Positions 9,478 through 22,453 are shown, counted from the stretch's first letter. The stretch: 64,000 nucleotides of DNA from Pseudomonas putida (GCA_041879295.1 CP047152.1:517501-581500), one strand, 5' to 3'. Notes: generated by a model not told the origin, from the letters alone. Translations and numbers: made by a program.

Positions 9478-12400
9478 ATGGCTTACTCATACACTGAGAA
9501 AAAACGTATCCGCAAGGACTTTAGCAAGTTGCCGGACGTCATGGATGTGCCTTACCTCCTGGCCATCCAGCTGGATTCGTATCGCGAATTCCTGCAAGCG
9601 GGAGCATCCAAGGATCACTTCCGCGACGTCGGCCTGCACGCGGCCTTCAAATCGGTATTCCCGATCATCAGCTACTCCGGCAATGCTGCCCTGGAGTACG
9701 TAGGCTATCGCCTGGGCGAACCCGCCTTCGATGTGAAGGAATGTGTCCTGCGTGGCGTGACCTTCGCGGTCCCACTGCGGGTCAAGGTGCGCCTGATCAT
9801 CTTCGACAAGGAATCGTCGAACAAAGCGATCAAGGACATCAAAGAGCAAGAAGTCTACATGGGTGAAATTCCCCTGATGACTGAGAACGGTACCTTCGTT
9901 ATCAACGGTACCGAGCGTGTGATCGTTTCCCAGCTGCACCGTTCGCCTGGTGTGTTCTTCGACCACGACCGTGGCAAGACCCACAGCTCGGGCAAGCTGC
10001 TGTACTCCGCTCGCATCATCCCTTACCGCGGTTCCTGGCTGGACTTCGAGTTCGACCCGAAGGACTGCGTGTTCGTGCGTATCGACCGTCGCCGCAAACT
10101 GCCGGCCTCGGTGCTGCTGCGCGCGCTGGGTTACAGCACTGAAGAAGTGCTGAATACCTTCTACACCACCAACGTGTTCCACATTTCCGGCGAAAAACTC
10201 AGCCTGGAACTGGTGCCGCAGCGTCTGCGTGGTGAAGTTGCAGTCATGGACATCCATGACGAAACCGGCAAAGTCATCGTCGAGCAAGGCCGCCGTATTA
10301 CCGCGCGCCACATCAATCAGCTCGAGAAGGCCGGCGTCAAGCAGCTGGACGTACCAATGGAATACGTCCTGGGTCGCACTACCGCCAAGGCAATCGTGCA
10401 TCCGGCTACCGGCGAAATTCTCGCCGAATGCAACACCGAGATGACCACCGAGCTGCTGATCAAGGTCGCCAAGGCGCAGGTTGTCCGTATCGAGACCCTG
10501 TACACCAACGACATCGATTGCGGTCCGTTCATCTCTGACACCCTGAAGATCGATACCACCAGCAACCAACTGGAAGCGCTGGTCGAAATCTATCGGATGA
10601 TGCGTCCAGGCGAGCCGCCAACCAAGGATGCAGCCGAGACCCTGTTCAACAACCTGTTCTTCAGCGCCGAGCGTTACGATCTGTCCGCCGTCGGCCGTAT
10701 GAAGTTCAACCGTCGTATCGGTCGTACCGAGATCGAGGGTTCGGGCGTGCTGAGCAAGGAAGACATCGTCGAGGTTCTGAAGACCCTGGTCGATATCCGT
10801 AACGGTAAAGGCATCGTCGACGACATCGACCACCTGGGTAACCGTCGCGTACGTTGCGTCGGCGAGATGGCCGAGAACCAGTTCCGTGTTGGCCTAGTGC
10901 GTGTCGAGCGCGCGGTCAAGGAACGCCTGTCGATGGCGGAAAGCGAAGGCCTGATGCCGCAAGACCTGATCAACGCCAAGCCGGTAGCGGCGGCGGTGAA
11001 AGAGTTCTTCGGTTCCAGCCAGCTGTCCCAGTTCATGGACCAGAACAACCCTCTCTCGGAGATTACCCACAAGCGTCGCGTCTCCGCACTCGGCCCTGGC
11101 GGTCTGACCCGTGAGCGTGCCGGCTTCGAAGTTCGTGACGTACACCCGACCCACTATGGCCGTGTGTGCCCGATCGAGACTCCTGAAGGTCCGAACATCG
11201 GTCTGATCAACTCCCTGGCGGCCTATGCCCGTACCAACCAGTACGGCTTCCTGGAAAGCCCGTACCGTGTTGTAAAGGAAGGCGTTGTCAGCGACGACAT
11301 CGTGTTCCTGTCGGCAATCGAAGAGGCAGATCACGTCATCGCACAGGCTTCGGCCGCGATGAACGATAAGAAGCAACTGATCGATGAACTGGTAGCAGTT
11401 CGTCACCTGAACGAATTCACTGTCAAGGCGCCGGAAGACGTCACCCTGATGGACGTTTCGCCGAAGCAGGTTGTTTCCGTTGCAGCGTCGCTGATTCCGT
11501 TCCTCGAGCACGACGACGCCAACCGTGCGTTGATGGGTTCGAACATGCAGCGTCAGGCTGTACCGACCCTGCGTGCCGACAAGCCGCTGGTAGGTACCGG
11601 CATGGAGCGCAACGTTGCGCGTGACTCCGGTGTCTGCGTGGTTGCTCGCCGCGGTGGTGTGATCGACTCGGTCGACGCCAGCCGTATCGTTGTTCGCGTT
11701 GCCGACGACGAAGTGGAAACTGGCGAAGCGGGTGTGGATATCTACAACCTGACCAAGTACACCCGTTCGAACCAGAACACCTGCATCAACCAGCGTCCGC
11801 TGGTGAGCAAAGGTGACAAGGTTCAGCGTGGTGACATCATGGCCGACGGCCCGTCCACCGACATGGGTGAGCTGGCTCTGGGTCAGAACATGCGCATCGC
11901 GTTCATGGCGTGGAACGGCTTCAACTTCGAAGACTCCATCTGCCTGTCCGAACGTGTTGTTCAGGAAGATCGCTTCACCACCATCCACATTCAGGAACTG
12001 ACCTGTGTGGCGCGTGACACCAAGCTTGGCCCAGAGGAAATCACTGCGGACATCCCGAACGTGGGTGAAGCTGCACTGAACAAGCTGGACGAAGCCGGTA
12101 TCGTTTACGTAGGTGCTGAAGTTGGCGCTGGCGACATCCTGGTCGGCAAGGTCACGCCAAAAGGCGAAACCCAGCTGACTCCGGAAGAAAAACTGCTGCG
12201 CGCAATCTTCGGTGAGAAGGCCAGCGACGTTAAGGACACCTCCCTGCGTGTGCCAACCGGCACCAAGGGTACTGTCATCGACGTACAGGTCTTCACCCGT
12301 GATGGCGTGGAGCGCGATAGCCGCGCACTGGCCATCGAGAAGATGCAGCTCGACGAGATCCGCAAGGACCTCAACGAAGAGTTCCGCATTGTCGAAGGTG

Positions 12401-13551
12401 CAACCTTCGAGCGTCTGCGTTCGGCTCTGAACGGCCAGGTGGTTGACGGTGGTGCGGGCCTGAAGAAAGGCACCGTGATCACTGACGAAGTGCTGGACGG
12501 TCTGGAGCACGGCCAGTGGTTCAAACTGCGCATGGCTGAAGATGCACTGAACGAGCAGTTGGAAAAGGCTCAGCAGTACATCGTCGACCGTCGCCGTCTG
12601 CTGGACGACAAGTTCGAAGACAAGAAGCGCAAGTTGCAGCAGGGCGATGACCTGGCACCGGGCGTACTGAAGATCGTCAAGGTTTACCTGGCAATCCGCC
12701 GCCGCATCCAGCCGGGTGACAAGATGGCCGGTCGTCACGGTAACAAGGGTGTTGTCTCGGTCATCATGCCGGTTGAAGACATGCCGCACGATGCCAACGG
12801 TACTCCGGTTGATGTCGTACTGAACCCGCTGGGTGTACCTTCGCGTATGAACGTTGGTCAGATCCTTGAAACCCACCTGGGCCTCGCGGCCAAGGGCCTG
12901 GGCGAGAAGATCGACCGCATGCTCGAAGAGCAGCGCAAAGCCGCTGAACTGCGCGTGTTCCTGACCGAGGTCTACAACGAGATCGGCGGTCGTCAGGAAA
13001 ACCTCGACGAGTTCACCGACGAAGAAATCCTGGCCCTGGCTAACAACCTGAAGAAAGGCGTGCCTATGGCTACCCCGGTCTTCGATGGTGCCAAGGAGCG
13101 CGAGATCAAGGCCATGCTGAAGCTGGCCGACCTGCCAGAGAGCGGCCAGATGGTGCTGTTCGATGGCCGTACCGGCAACAAGTTCGAGCGTCCTGTGACC
13201 GTTGGTTACATGTACATGCTCAAGCTGAACCACTTGGTGGACGACAAGATGCACGCGCGTTCCACTGGTTCCTACAGCCTGGTTACCCAGCAGCCGCTGG
13301 GTGGTAAGGCGCAGTTCGGTGGTCAGCGTTTCGGGGAGATGGAAGTGTGGGCGCTGGAAGCATACGGCGCGGCATACACCCTGCAAGAAATGCTCACAGT
13401 GAAGTCGGACGACGTGAACGGCCGTACCAAGATGTACAAGAACATCGTGGATGGCGATCACCGTATGGAGCCGGGCATGCCCGAGTCCTTCAACGTGTTG
13501 ATCAAAGAGATCCGTTCGCTCGGTATCGATATCGATCTGGAAACCGAATAA
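9478..13551 (+). CDS. rpoB: DNA-directed RNA polymerase subunit beta
   Basis: RpoB forms one side of the RNA polymerase catalytic cleft. The 1357-residue protein is typical of Pseudomonas. The rifampicin region (about 513-545) reads [15 protein letters not shown] and then [13 protein letters not shown], with Asp521, His531 and Ser536 at the positions of E. coli Asp516, His526 and Ser531, so it carries the sensitive-type residues. The C-terminal end keeps the [21 protein letters not shown] region that meets RpoC. The ATG at 9478 follows GGGGAACGCTG. rpoC follows after 64 bases. Confidence 0.98.
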   Translation: MAYSYTEKKRIRKDFSKLPDVMDVPYLLAIQLDSYREFLQAGASKDHFRDVGLHAAFKSVFPIISYSGNAALEYVGYRLGEPAFDVKECVLRGVTFAVPLRVKVRLIIFDKESSNKAIKDIKEQEVYMGEIPLMTENGTFVINGTERVIVSQLHRSPGVFFDHDRGKTHSSGKLLYSARIIPYRGSWLDFEFDPKDCVFVRIDRRRKLPASVLLRALGYSTEEVLNTFYTTNVFHISGEKLSLELVPQRLRGEVAVMDIHDETGKVIVEQGRRITARHINQLEKAGVKQLDVPMEYVLGRTTAKAIVHPATGEILAECNTEMTTELLIKVAKAQVVRIETLYTNDIDCGPFISDTLKIDTTSNQLEALVEIYRMMRPGEPPTKDAAETLFNNLFFSAERYDLSAVGRMKFNRRIGRTEIEGSGVLSKEDIVEVLKTLVDIRNGKGIVDDIDHLGNRRVRCVGEMAENQFRVGLVRVERAVKERLSMAESEGLMPQDLINAKPVAAAVKEFFGSSQLSQFMDQNNPLSEITHKRRVSALGPGGLTRERAGFEVRDVHPTHYGRVCPIETPEGPNIGLINSLAAYARTNQYGFLESPYRVVKEGVVSDDIVFLSAIEEADHVIAQASAAMNDKKQLIDELVAVRHLNEFTVKAPEDVTLMDVSPKQVVSVAASLIPFLEHDDANRALMGSNMQRQAVPTLRADKPLVGTGMERNVARDSGVCVVARRGGVIDSVDASRIVVRVADDEVETGEAGVDIYNLTKYTRSNQNTCINQRPLVSKGDKVQRGDIMADGPSTDMGELALGQNMRIAFMAWNGFNFEDSICLSERVVQEDRFTTIHIQELTCVARDTKLGPEEITADIPNVGEAALNKLDEAGIVYVGAEVGAGDILVGKVTPKGETQLTPEEKLLRAIFGEKASDVKDTSLRVPTGTKGTVIDVQVFTRDGVERDSRALAIEKMQLDEIRKDLNEEFRIVEGATFERLRSALNGQVVDGGAGLKKGTVITDEVLDGLEHGQWFKLRMAEDALNEQLEKAQQYIVDRRRLLDDKFEDKKRKLQQGDDLAPGVLKIVKVYLAIRRRIQPGDKMAGRHGNKGVVSVIMPVEDMPHDANGTPVDVVLNPLGVPSRMNVGQILETHLGLAAKGLGEKIDRMLEEQRKAAELRVFLTEVYNEIGGRQENLDEFTDEEILALANNLKKGVPMATPVFDGAKEREIKAMLKLADLPESGQMVLFDGRTGNKFERPVTVGYMYMLKLNHLVDDKMHARSTGSYSLVTQQPLGGKAQFGGQRFGEMEVWALEAYGAAYTLQEMLTVKSDDVNGRTKMYKNIVDGDHRMEPGMPESFNVLIKEIRSLGIDIDLETE

Positions 13552-13615
13552 CACGTGACGCGAAGGGGAGTGGGGCAGGTAATGCCCGCTCCCTGCTCCG
13601 CCAGGAGGAAAGGCC

Positions 13616-16600
13616 TTGAAAGACCTACTGAATTTGCTGAAAAACCAGGGTCAAGTCGAAGAGTTCGACGCCATCCGCATCGGTCTGGCGTCGCCTGAAA
13701 TGATCCGTTCGTGGTCGTTCGGTGAAGTTAAGAAGCCGGAAACCATTAACTACCGTACGTTCAAACCTGAGCGTGACGGCCTGTTCTGCGCCAAGATCTT
13801 TGGCCCAGTCAAGGACTACGAGTGCCTGTGCGGCAAGTACAAGCGCCTCAAGCACCGCGGTGTGATCTGCGAGAAGTGCGGCGTTGAAGTCGCCCTGGCC
13901 AAGGTTCGTCGTGAGCGCATGGCGCACATCGAACTGGCCTCGCCGGTTGCCCACATCTGGTTCCTGAAGTCGCTGCCGTCCCGTATCGGCCTGCTGATGG
14001 ACATGACCCTGCGTGATATCGAACGTGTGCTCTACTTCGAGAGCTATGTCGTTATCGATCCGGGCATGACCACCCTGGAAAAGGGGCAGTTGCTGAACGA
14101 CGAGCAGTACTTCGAAGCGCTGGAAGAGTTCGGTGACGACTTCGATGCCCGTATGGGTGCCGAGGCTGTTCGCGAGCTGCTGCACGCTATCGATCTGGAG
14201 CACGAGATCGGCCGCCTGCGCGAAGAGATTCCGCAGACCAACTCGGAAACCAAGATCAAGAAGCTTTCCAAGCGCCTGAAGCTGATGGAGGCTTTCCAGG
14301 GCTCGGGTAACCTGCCTGAGTGGATGGTCCTGACCGTTCTGCCAGTGCTGCCGCCGGACCTGCGTCCGCTGGTGCCGCTGGATGGTGGCCGTTTCGCGAC
14401 TTCCGACCTGAACGACCTGTATCGTCGGGTGATCAACCGTAACAACCGTCTGAAGCGCCTGCTGGATCTGTCCGCGCCTGACATCATCGTGCGCAACGAA
14501 AAGCGCATGCTGCAGGAGGCGGTCGACGCCCTGCTGGACAACGGCCGTCGTGGTCGCGCCATCACTGGCTCGAACAAGCGTCCGCTGAAGTCCCTGGCCG
14601 ACATGATCAAAGGTAAGCAAGGTCGCTTCCGTCAGAACTTGCTCGGTAAGCGTGTTGACTACTCCGGCCGTTCGGTAATTACCGTAGGTCCGACCCTGCG
14701 TCTGCACCAGTGCGGTCTGCCGAAGAAGATGGCCCTCGAGCTGTTCAAGCCGTTCATTTTCGGCAAGCTGGAAATGCGTGGTCTGGCGACCACCATCAAG
14801 GCTGCCAAGAAGATGGTCGAGCGCGAGCTGCCAGAGGTGTGGGACGTTCTCGCCGAAGTAATTCGCGAACACCCCGTACTGCTCAACCGTGCACCGACCC
14901 TTCACCGTCTGGGGATTCAGGCGTTTGAACCGGTACTGATCGAAGGTAAGGCTATCCAGCTGCACCCGCTGGTCTGTGCTGCGTACAACGCCGACTTCGA
15001 CGGTGACCAGATGGCCGTTCACGTGCCGCTGACCCTGGAAGCCCAGCTCGAAGCGCGTGCGTTGATGATGTCGACCAACAACATCCTGTCGCCAGCCAAC
15101 GGTGAGCCAATCATCGTACCGTCGCAGGACGTTGTACTGGGTCTGTACTACATGACCCGTGAAGCCATCAACGCCAAGGGCGAAGGTCGCGTGTTCGCCG
15201 ACCTGCAGGAAGTCGACCGCGTATTCCGCGCCGGCGAAGCCGCGCTGCACGCGAAAATCAAGGTTCGTATCAACGAAACCGTGAAAGAGCGTGATGGTTC
15301 GGTGGTCAAGAACACCCGTATTGTCGACACCACCGTCGGCCGTGCGCTGCTGTTCCAGGTTGTGCCAGCAGGTCTGCCGTACGACGTGGTCAACCAGCCG
15401 ATGAAGAAAAAGGCGATCTCCAAGCTGATCAACCAGTGCTACCGCGTGGTTGGTCTGAAAGAGACCGTTATCTTCGCCGACCAGCTGATGTACACCGGTT
15501 TCGCTTACTCGACCATTTCCGGCGTTTCCATCGGTGTTAACGACTTCGTTATCCCGGACGAGAAAGCCCGCATCATCGGTAACGCTACCGACGAAGTGAA
15601 GGAAATCGAGAGCCAGTACGCCTCCGGCCTGGTAACCCAGGGCGAGAAGTACAACAAGGTCATCGACTTGTGGTCGAAGGCGAACGACGAAGTGTCCAAG
15701 GCGATGATGGCCAACCTCTCGAAAGAGAAGGTCATCGACCGCGAAGGCAAGGAAGTCGAGCAAGAGTCCTTCAACTCGATGTACATGATGGCTGACTCGG
15801 GTGCGCGGGGTTCCGCAGCCCAGATCCGTCAGCTGGCTGGTATGCGTGGTCTGATGGCCAAGCCGGACGGCTCCATCATCGAGACGCCGATCACCGCGAA
15901 CTTCCGTGAAGGTCTGAGCGTACTTCAGTACTTCATCTCGACTCACGGTGCTCGTAAGGGTCTGGCGGATACCGCACTGAAAACCGCTAACTCCGGTTAC
16001 CTGACTCGTCGTCTGGTGGACGTTGCCCAGGATCTGGTTGTGACCGAGATCGACTGCGGCACCGATCAGGGCCTGGTGATGACTCCACACATCGAAGGCG
16101 GCGACGTTGTAGAGCCGCTGGGTGAGCGTGTATTGGGTCGTGTCATCGCCCGTGACGTGTTCAAGCCAGGCACCGAGGACGTTATCGTTCCGGCCGGTAC
16201 CTTGGTCGACGAGCAGTGGGTTGAGTTCATCGAGCTGAACAGCATCGACGAAGTGATCGTGCGTTCGCCGATCAACTGCGAAACCCGCTACGGCATCTGC
16301 GCCAAGTGCTACGGTCGTGACCTGGCTCGCGGTCACCAGGTGAACATCGGTGAAGCTGTCGGCGTTATCGCTGCACAGTCGATCGGTGAGCCAGGTACCC
16401 AGTTGACCATGCGTACGTTCCACATCGGTGGTGCTGCAAGCCGTACCTCGGCTGCCGACAGCGTCCAGGTGAAGAATGGCGGTATGGTGCGTCTGCACAA
16501 CCTGAAGCAGGTTGAGCGTGCCGACGGTAACCTGGTTGCCGTATCGCGTTCCGGTGAGTTGGCGATTGCCGACGAGTTCGGTCGTGAGCGTGAGCGCTAC

Positions 16601-17815
16601 AAGCTGCCTTACGGTGCGGTGATTTCGGTCAAGGAAGGTGAAAAGGTCGAAGCTGGCGCGATCGTCGCCAAGTGGGACCCGCACACCCACCCGATCGTTA
16701 CCGAGCTGAAAGGTACCGTGACCTTCGTGGGCATGGAAGAAAACATCACCATCAAGCGTCAGACCGACGAACTGACCGGCTTGACCAACATTGAGGTGCT
16801 GGACGTCAAGGATCGCCCTGCCGCAGGCAAGGAAATCCGTCCGGCAATCAAGATGGTCGATGCCGCTGGCAAGGACCTGTACCTGCCAGGTACAGACGTA
16901 CCTGCCCAGTACTTCCTGCCGGCCAACGCCCTTGTCGGTGTGGCTGACGGTGCGCAGATCGGTGTTGGTGACGTTATCGCGCGTATCCCGCAAGAGACGT
17001 CGAAGACCCGTGACATCACCGGTGGTCTGCCGCGCGTTGCCGACCTGTTCGAAGCGCGTCGTCCGAAAGAAGCCTCGATTCTGGCTGAAGTCAGCGGCAC
17101 CATCGCATTCGGTAAAGAGACCAAGGGCAAGCGTCGCCTGGTGATCACTCCGACCGACGGTAGCGATCCGTACGAAGAGCTGATTCCAAAGTGGCGCCAC
17201 CTGAACGTCTTCGAAGGTGAGCAGGTAAACCGCGGCGAAGTTATCTCCGACGGCCCAAGCGATCCGCATGACATCCTGCGTCTGCTGGGTGTGAGCGCGC
17301 TGGCGAAGTACATCGTCAACGAGATCCAGGACGTTTACCGTCTGCAAGGCGTGAAGATCAACGACAAGCACATCGAGACCATCCTGCGTCAGATGCTGCG
17401 CAAGGTCGAGATCTCCGAGTCGGGCGATTCCAGCTTCATCAAGGGCGACCAGATGGAACTGACTCAGGTGCTGGTAGAGAACGAGCGTCTCGCTGGCGAG
17501 GATAAGTTCATCTCCAAGTTCACCCGTGTGCTGCTGGGTATCACCAAGGCCTCGCTGTCCACCGAGTCGTTCATCTCCGCGGCTTCCTTCCAGGAAACCA
17601 CCCGCGTACTGACCGAAGCGGCTGTAACCGGCAAGCGCGACTACCTGCGCGGCCTGAAAGAGAACGTGGTCGTGGGTCGTCTGATCCCGGCCGGTACTGG
17701 TCTGGCCTACCACAGCGAGCGCAAGCGTCGCCGTGATGCCGACAAACCGCTGCGTGTAAGCGCCAGTGAAGTGGAAGCTGCACTGACCGAAGCGCTGAAT
17801 TCCAGCGGTAACTAA
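13616..17815 (+). CDS. rpoC: DNA-directed RNA polymerase subunit beta'
   Basis: RpoC carries the active site of RNA polymerase. The 1399-residue protein has the N-terminal zinc-binding cysteines ([20 protein letters not shown], about 70-89), the Mg2+-binding NADFDGDQ at 458-465 with Asp460, Asp462 and Asp464 at the same numbers as in E. coli, and the second zinc site near [11 protein letters not shown]. The start is a TTG at 13616 behind a very strong AGGAGGAAA site, which compensates for the rare start codon. E. coli RpoC has 1407 residues. Confidence 0.98.
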   Translation: MKDLLNLLKNQGQVEEFDAIRIGLASPEMIRSWSFGEVKKPETINYRTFKPERDGLFCAKIFGPVKDYECLCGKYKRLKHRGVICEKCGVEVALAKVRRERMAHIELASPVAHIWFLKSLPSRIGLLMDMTLRDIERVLYFESYVVIDPGMTTLEKGQLLNDEQYFEALEEFGDDFDARMGAEAVRELLHAIDLEHEIGRLREEIPQTNSETKIKKLSKRLKLMEAFQGSGNLPEWMVLTVLPVLPPDLRPLVPLDGGRFATSDLNDLYRRVINRNNRLKRLLDLSAPDIIVRNEKRMLQEAVDALLDNGRRGRAITGSNKRPLKSLADMIKGKQGRFRQNLLGKRVDYSGRSVITVGPTLRLHQCGLPKKMALELFKPFIFGKLEMRGLATTIKAAKKMVERELPEVWDVLAEVIREHPVLLNRAPTLHRLGIQAFEPVLIEGKAIQLHPLVCAAYNADFDGDQMAVHVPLTLEAQLEARALMMSTNNILSPANGEPIIVPSQDVVLGLYYMTREAINAKGEGRVFADLQEVDRVFRAGEAALHAKIKVRINETVKERDGSVVKNTRIVDTTVGRALLFQVVPAGLPYDVVNQPMKKKAISKLINQCYRVVGLKETVIFADQLMYTGFAYSTISGVSIGVNDFVIPDEKARIIGNATDEVKEIESQYASGLVTQGEKYNKVIDLWSKANDEVSKAMMANLSKEKVIDREGKEVEQESFNSMYMMADSGARGSAAQIRQLAGMRGLMAKPDGSIIETPITANFREGLSVLQYFISTHGARKGLADTALKTANSGYLTRRLVDVAQDLVVTEIDCGTDQGLVMTPHIEGGDVVEPLGERVLGRVIARDVFKPGTEDVIVPAGTLVDEQWVEFIELNSIDEVIVRSPINCETRYGICAKCYGRDLARGHQVNIGEAVGVIAAQSIGEPGTQLTMRTFHIGGAASRTSAADSVQVKNGGMVRLHNLKQVERADGNLVAVSRSGELAIADEFGRERERYKLPYGAVISVKEGEKVEAGAIVAKWDPHTHPIVTELKGTVTFVGMEENITIKRQTDELTGLTNIEVLDVKDRPAAGKEIRPAIKMVDAAGKDLYLPGTDVPAQYFLPANALVGVADGAQIGVGDVIARIPQETSKTRDITGGLPRVADLFEARRPKEASILAEVSGTIAFGKETKGKRRLVITPTDGSDPYEELIPKWRHLNVFEGEQVNRGEVISDGPSDPHDILRLLGVSALAKYIVNEIQDVYRLQGVKINDKHIETILRQMLRKVEISESGDSSFIKGDQMELTQVLVENERLAGEDKFISKFTRVLLGITKASLSTESFISAASFQETTRVLTEAAVTGKRDYLRGLKENVVVGRLIPAGTGLAYHSERKRRRDADKPLRVSASEVEAALTEALNSSGN

Positions 17816-17825
17816 GTACAGGGCA

Positions 17826-17900
17826 AGGCCCCGGCAAGCCTCGGGCGATCATCGGTGACATGAAATGTTGCCGATGATCGGGCGGGGAGGGCCGGGGCCT
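17826..17900 (+). terminator. Two-tier hairpin after rpoC
   Basis: An outer perfect 10-bp repeat AGGCCCCGGC / GCCGGGGCCT (17826-17835, 17891-17900) encloses an inner perfect 10-bp repeat CGATCATCGG / CCGATGATCG (17846-17855, 17871-17880). There is no proper T-run, so this may be a 3'-end stabiliser, processing site or Rho-independent pause rather than a strong terminator. It lies directly before the str promoter. Confidence 0.6.
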
Positions 17901-17904
17901 CGTC

Positions 17905-17933
17905 TTGACTGGGTGCAAGATCCTCTTTAGACT
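17905..17933 (+). promoter_or_regulatory. Sigma-70 promoter of the str operon
   Basis: TTGACT (17905-17910) and TAGACT (17928-17933) are separated by 17 bases. They lie about 95 bases before rpsL and just past the rpoC hairpin, so they should drive rpsL-rpsG-fusA-tuf. Confidence 0.75.
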
Positions 17934-18026
17934 TTTGTACCCTTAAATTTGGTGAGGCTCCGTCTCGCCAATTTTTGGCTTTCTTGCAAGACAATAGAGT
18001 CGCAAGACAATCAGTGGAGCTAGTAG

Positions 18027-18398
18027 ATGGCAACTATCAACCAGCTGGTACGTCAGCCGCGTAAGCGTTCGGTCGAGAAGTCCGACGTTCCTGCGCTGCA
18101 GAACTGCCCGCAGCGTCGTGGCGTGTGCACCCGTGTGTACACCACCACGCCGAAAAAACCTAACTCGGCACTGCGTAAAGTATGCCGTGTGCGTCTGACC
18201 AACGGTTTCGAGGTTTCCTCGTACATCGGTGGTGAAGGCCACAACCTGCAAGAGCACAGCGTCGTCCTGATTCGTGGCGGCCGTGTAAAAGACTTGCCAG
18301 GTGTTCGTTACCACACCGTTCGCGGCTCTCTGGATACTTCGGGCGTCAAAGGCCGTAACCAGGGTCGTTCGAAGTACGGTACCAAGCGTCCGAAGTAA
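18027..18398 (+). CDS. rpsL: 30S ribosomal protein S12
   Basis: S12 sits at the decoding centre and controls accuracy. The 123-residue protein has [12 protein letters not shown] with Lys43 and [13 protein letters not shown] with Lys88, the wild-type residues whose change gives streptomycin resistance; the sequence therefore predicts a sensitive ribosome at these sites. E. coli S12 has 124 residues. The ATG at 18027 follows GGAGCTAGTAG. rpsG comes 106 bases later. Confidence 0.97.
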   Translation: MATINQLVRQPRKRSVEKSDVPALQNCPQRRGVCTRVYTTTPKKPNSALRKVCRVRLTNGFEVSSYIGGEGHNLQEHSVVLIRGGRVKDLPGVRYHTVRGSLDTSGVKGRNQGRSKYGTKRPK

Positions 18399-18504
18399 TC
18401 GGTCGTTTGCAGACATCCATTTTTTTGAGTCGATAAGAGTAAGGTCGGGCGTGGGTCGAATGACCTGGTCCCGGGCTAACCTGAAGACCGTTTGAGGGCT
18501 TATC

Positions 18505-18975
18505 ATGCCAAGACGTCGTGTAGCAGCAAAACGTGAGATCCTTGACGATCCGAAGTACGGATCCCAGATTCTCGCCAAGTTCATGAACCACGTGATGGAA
18601 AGCGGCAAGAAGGCCGTAGCCGAGCGCATCGTTTACGGTGCCCTGGATACCGTCAAAGCACGCAAGAACAGCGACCCCCTGGAAATCTTCGAGAAAGCTC
18701 TCGACGCCATCGCTCCGCTGGTCGAAGTAAAGTCCCGTCGTGTCGGCGGTGCCACTTACCAGGTCCCGGTTGAAGTTCGTCCATCCCGTCGTAACGCTCT
18801 GGCAATGCGCTGGCTCGTAGACTACGCCCGCAAGCGCGGCGAGAAGTCGATGGCTCTGCGTCTGGCCGGCGAACTGCTGGATGCTGCCGAAGGCAAGGGT
18901 GCTGCAGTCAAGAAGCGTGAAGACGTTCACCGTATGGCTGAAGCCAACAAAGCGTTCTCGCACTACCGCTTCTAA
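18505..18975 (+). CDS. rpsG: 30S ribosomal protein S7
   Basis: S7 starts assembly of the 30S head, binds the 3' domain of 16S rRNA, and lies near the E site. The 156-residue protein starts [20 protein letters not shown] and has the all-helical S7 fold with its beta-hairpin (about 75-90). In E. coli S7 represses the str operon by binding the rpsL-rpsG gap; the 106-base gap here could serve the same way but I see no clear matching structure. Confidence 0.97.
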   Translation: MPRRRVAAKREILDDPKYGSQILAKFMNHVMESGKKAVAERIVYGALDTVKARKNSDPLEIFEKALDAIAPLVEVKSRRVGGATYQVPVEVRPSRRNALAMRWLVDYARKRGEKSMALRLAGELLDAAEGKGAAVKKREDVHRMAEANKAFSHYRF

Positions 18976-19005
18976 TTCAAGCATCAATCTTTTTGCGAGG
19001 GCTTT

Positions 19006-21150
19006 ATGGCTCGTACTACAGCAATTAACCGCTACCGTAACATTGGTATCTGTGCCCACGTTGACGCGGGCAAGACCACCACTACCGAGCGGATCCTGTT
19101 CTACACAGGTCTGAGCCACAAAATGGGCGAGGTGCATGACGGCGCCGCGACCACCGACTGGATGGTGCAGGAGCAGGAGCGGGGTATCACCATTACCTCC
19201 GCTGCCGTTACCACCTTCTGGAAAGGTTCCCGTGGTCAGTATGACAACTACCGCGTAAACGTTATCGATACCCCTGGCCACGTTGACTTCACCATTGAAG
19301 TAGAGCGTTCGCTGCGTGTACTCGACGGCGCGGTCGTTGTGTTCTGCGGCACCTCCGGCGTTGAGCCGCAGTCCGAAACCGTATGGCGTCAGGCCAACAA
19401 GTACGGCGTTCCACGTGTTGTTTACGTGAACAAGATGGACCGTGCTGGTGCTAACTTCCTGCGCGTCGTAGGTCAGATCAAGAACCGTCTGGGTCACACC
19501 CCAGTTCCTGTTCAGCTGGCCATCGGTTCGGAAGATAACTTCCAGGGTCAGGTTGACCTGATCAAGATGAAGGCTATCTACTGGAACGAAGATGACAAGG
19601 GCACTACCTACCGTGAGGAAGAAATTCCTGCGGATATGGTCGAGCTGGCTAACGAATGGCGCAACAACATGGTTGAAGCCGCCGCCGAAGCCAACGAAGA
19701 GCTGATGAACAAGTACCTTGAAGAAGGTGAGCTGTCTGTCGAAGAGATCAAGGCAGGCCTGCGTGCGCGCACCCTGGCCAGCGAGATCGTTCCGGCTGTC
19801 TGCGGTTCGTCGTTCAAGAACAAGGGTGTTCCCCTGGTTCTGGATGCCGTCATCGACTTCCTGCCTGCTCCGACCGAGATTCCTGCTATCCAGGGTATCA
19901 ACCCGGACGACAAGGATCTGGCAAAAGACGACCCGGCCGTTCGCAAGGACGAGCGTCATGCTGATGATGACGAGCCGTTCTCGGCACTGGCGTTCAAGAT
20001 CGCGACCGACCCGTTCGTAGGTACTCTGACCTTCGTTCGCGTCTACTCGGGCGTTCTGAGCTCCGGCGACTCCGTGATCAACTCGGTCAAGGGCAAGAAA
20101 GAGCGCGTTGGTCGTATGGTGCAAATGCACGCCAACCAGCGTGAAGAGATCAAGGAAGTACGCGCTGGTGACATCGCGGCCCTGATCGGCATGAAGGACG
20201 TGACTACGGGTGAAACCCTGTGCAACGCCGACAAGCCAATCATCCTTGAGCGTATGGACTTCCCGGAGCCTGTAATCTCCCTGTCCGTCGAGCCGAAAAC
20301 CAAGGCCGACCAGGAGAAGATGGGCATCGCACTGGGCAAGCTGGCTCAGGAAGACCCGTCGTTCCGCGTCAAGACTGATGAAGAAACCGGTCAGACCATC
20401 ATCTCCGGTATGGGTGAGCTGCACCTGGACATTCTCGTTGACCGCATGAAGCGCGAGTTCAACGTCGAAGCCAACATCGGCAAGCCGCAGGTTTCGTACC
20501 GCGAGAAGATCACCAAATCCAACGTCGAGATCGAAGGCAAGTTCGTTCGTCAGTCGGGTGGTCGTGGTCAGTTCGGTCACTGCTGGGTTCGTTTCTCCGA
20601 GCCAGACGTGGACGACAAGGGCAACATCACCGAAGGTCTGGTGTTCTCCAACGAAGTCGTTGGTGGTGTGATTCCTAAGGAATACATCCCTGCGATCCAG
20701 AAGGGTATCGAAGAACAGATGAAAAACGGCGTTGTTGCCGGTTATCCTCTGATCGGCCTGAAGGCCGCGGTATTCGACGGTTCGTACCACGACGTCGACT
20801 CCAACGAAATGGCGTTCAAGATCGCCGCTTCGATGGCGACCAAGCAACTGGCCCAGAAGGGCGGTGGCGTGGTTCTCGAGCCGATCATGAAGGTCGAAGT
20901 TGTAACCCCGGAAGACTACCTGGGTGACGTGATGGGTGACCTGAACCGTCGTCGTGGTCTGGTCCAGGGTATGGATGAGTCGGTCTCTGGCCGTGTCGTC
21001 CGTGCTGAAGTACCGCTCGGAGAGATGTTCGGTTACGCAACCGACGTTCGTTCCATGTCTCAGGGTCGCGCAAGCTACTCCATGGAATTCTCCAAATACG
21101 CCGAAGCTCCGTCGAACATCGTCGAAGCACTCGTTAAAAAACAAGGCTAA
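19006..21150 (+). CDS. fusA: Elongation factor G
   Basis: EF-G is the GTPase that moves tRNAs and mRNA through the ribosome and helps recycle it. The 714-residue protein has the G-domain motifs AHVDAGKTT (about 17-25), DTPGHVDF (about 88-95) and NKMD (about 142-145), followed by domains II-V. E. coli EF-G has 704 residues. The ATG at 19006 follows GCGAGGGCTTT. It sits 30 bases after rpsG and 27 before the second tuf gene, the standard str order. Confidence 0.97.
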   Translation: MARTTAINRYRNIGICAHVDAGKTTTTERILFYTGLSHKMGEVHDGAATTDWMVQEQERGITITSAAVTTFWKGSRGQYDNYRVNVIDTPGHVDFTIEVERSLRVLDGAVVVFCGTSGVEPQSETVWRQANKYGVPRVVYVNKMDRAGANFLRVVGQIKNRLGHTPVPVQLAIGSEDNFQGQVDLIKMKAIYWNEDDKGTTYREEEIPADMVELANEWRNNMVEAAAEANEELMNKYLEEGELSVEEIKAGLRARTLASEIVPAVCGSSFKNKGVPLVLDAVIDFLPAPTEIPAIQGINPDDKDLAKDDPAVRKDERHADDDEPFSALAFKIATDPFVGTLTFVRVYSGVLSSGDSVINSVKGKKERVGRMVQMHANQREEIKEVRAGDIAALIGMKDVTTGETLCNADKPIILERMDFPEPVISLSVEPKTKADQEKMGIALGKLAQEDPSFRVKTDEETGQTIISGMGELHLDILVDRMKREFNVEANIGKPQVSYREKITKSNVEIEGKFVRQSGGRGQFGHCWVRFSEPDVDDKGNITEGLVFSNEVVGGVIPKEYIPAIQKGIEEQMKNGVVAGYPLIGLKAAVFDGSYHDVDSNEMAFKIAASMATKQLAQKGGGVVLEPIMKVEVVTPEDYLGDVMGDLNRRRGLVQGMDESVSGRVVRAEVPLGEMFGYATDVRSMSQGRASYSMEFSKYAEAPSNIVEALVKKQG

Positions 21151-21177
21151 TCCCCTTTAGGCAAGAGGTTCACTGTC

Positions 21178-22371
21178 GTGGCTAAAGAAAAATTTGATCG
21201 TTCCCTTCCCCACGTTAACGTCGGCACCATCGGCCACGTTGACCACGGTAAGACCACTCTGACCGCAGCTCTGACTCGCGTTTGCTCCGAAGTTTTCGGT
21301 TCGGCAGTCGTTGAGTTCGACAAGATCGACTCGGCTCCGGAAGAAAAAGCGCGCGGTATCACCATCAACACCGCTCACGTTGAGTACAACTCGACCATTC
21401 GTCACTACGCTCACGTTGACTGCCCAGGTCACGCTGACTACGTGAAGAACATGATCACCGGTGCTGCCCAGATGGACGGCGCGATCCTGGTTTGCTCGGC
21501 CGCCGATGGTCCGATGCCACAAACCCGTGAGCACATCCTGCTGTCCCGTCAGGTAGGTGTTCCGTACATCGTGGTCTTCCTGAACAAGGCTGACCTGGTA
21601 GACGACGCTGAGCTGCTGGAACTGGTCGAGATGGAAGTTCGCGACCTGCTGTCCACCTATGACTTCCCAGGCGACGACACTCCGATCATCATCGGTTCGG
21701 CTCGTATGGCGCTGGAAGGCAAAGACGACAACGAAATGGGTACTACCGCTGTCAAGAAGCTGGTAGAAACTCTGGACAGCTACATTCCTGAGCCAGTTCG
21801 TGCCATCGACCAGCCGTTCCTGATGCCGATCGAAGACGTGTTCTCGATCTCGGGTCGTGGTACCGTTGTTACCGGTCGTATCGAGCGTGGTATCGTCCGC
21901 GTTCAGGATCCGCTGGAAATCGTTGGTCTGCGTGACACCACCACCACCACCTGCACCGGTGTTGAGATGTTCCGCAAGCTGCTGGACGAAGGTCGTGCTG
22001 GCGAGAACTGCGGCGTTCTGCTGCGTGGTACCAAGCGTGACGACGTTGAGCGTGGCCAGGTTCTGGTCAAGCCAGGTTCGGTCAAGCCGCACACCAAGTT
22101 CACCGCAGAAGTCTACGTTCTGTCGAAGGAAGAAGGCGGCCGTCACACTCCGTTCTTCAAAGGCTACCGTCCACAGTTCTACTTCCGTACCACTGACGTG
22201 ACCGGTAACTGCGAGCTGCCGGAAGGCGTTGAAATGGTAATGCCAGGTGACAACATTCAGATGACTGTTACCCTGATCAAGACCATCGCAATGGAAGACG
22301 GTCTGCGCTTCGCTATCCGTGAAGGCGGTCGTACCGTCGGCGCCGGCGTTGTGGCCAAAATCATCGAGTAA
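21178..22371 (+). CDS. tufA: Elongation factor Tu, copy 2
   Basis: This second EF-Tu gene encodes a 397-residue protein with the same GTP-binding motifs as the copy at 4591 and apparently one changed residue (Val for Ile in FGSA(I/V)VEF). It starts with GTG at 21178 behind AAGAGGTTC, whereas the other copy uses ATG. The two genes are nearly identical in DNA except in the first and last few dozen bases, the pattern expected from ongoing gene conversion. It ends the str operon before a strong terminator. Confidence 0.97.
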   Translation: MAKEKFDRSLPHVNVGTIGHVDHGKTTLTAALTRVCSEVFGSAVVEFDKIDSAPEEKARGITINTAHVEYNSTIRHYAHVDCPGHADYVKNMITGAAQMDGAILVCSAADGPMPQTREHILLSRQVGVPYIVVFLNKADLVDDAELLELVEMEVRDLLSTYDFPGDDTPIIIGSARMALEGKDDNEMGTTAVKKLVETLDSYIPEPVRAIDQPFLMPIEDVFSISGRGTVVTGRIERGIVRVQDPLEIVGLRDTTTTTCTGVEMFRKLLDEGRAGENCGVLLRGTKRDDVERGQVLVKPGSVKPHTKFTAEVYVLSKEEGGRHTPFFKGYRPQFYFRTTDVTGNCELPEGVEMVMPGDNIQMTVTLIKTIAMEDGLRFAIREGGRTVGAGVVAKIIE

Positions 22372-22385
22372 TCACTCGACCGATT

Positions 22386-22419
22386 GAAAAAAACCCCCGC
22401 TCAGCGGGGGTTTTTTTTA
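22386..22419 (+). terminator. Terminator of the str operon
   Basis: The stem ACCCCCGC / GCGGGGGT with a short TCA loop is flanked by seven A on the left and eight T on the right (about 22387-22418). The A and T flanks make it able to work on both strands. Confidence 0.92.
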
Positions 22420-22424
22420 TTGGG

Positions 22425-22453
22425 TTGACACTAAATGGGGGCGTCTATAGAAT
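22425..22453 (+). promoter_or_regulatory. Sigma-70 promoter of the S10 operon
   Basis: TTGACA (22425-22430) and TAGAAT (22448-22453) are 17 bases apart. The -35 begins six bases past the str terminator. The leader to rpsJ is only about 50 bases, much shorter than the E. coli S10 leader that L4 binds, so L4 attenuation of the E. coli kind is unlikely to be copied here (inference). Confidence 0.9.

Noticed and set aside
13625..17713. Very long open frame on the minus strand opposite rpoC (and a similar one opposite rpoB)
   Set aside because: Codon bias of the highly expressed sense gene keeps the opposite frame open. The product resembles no family I know, and there is no ribosome site.
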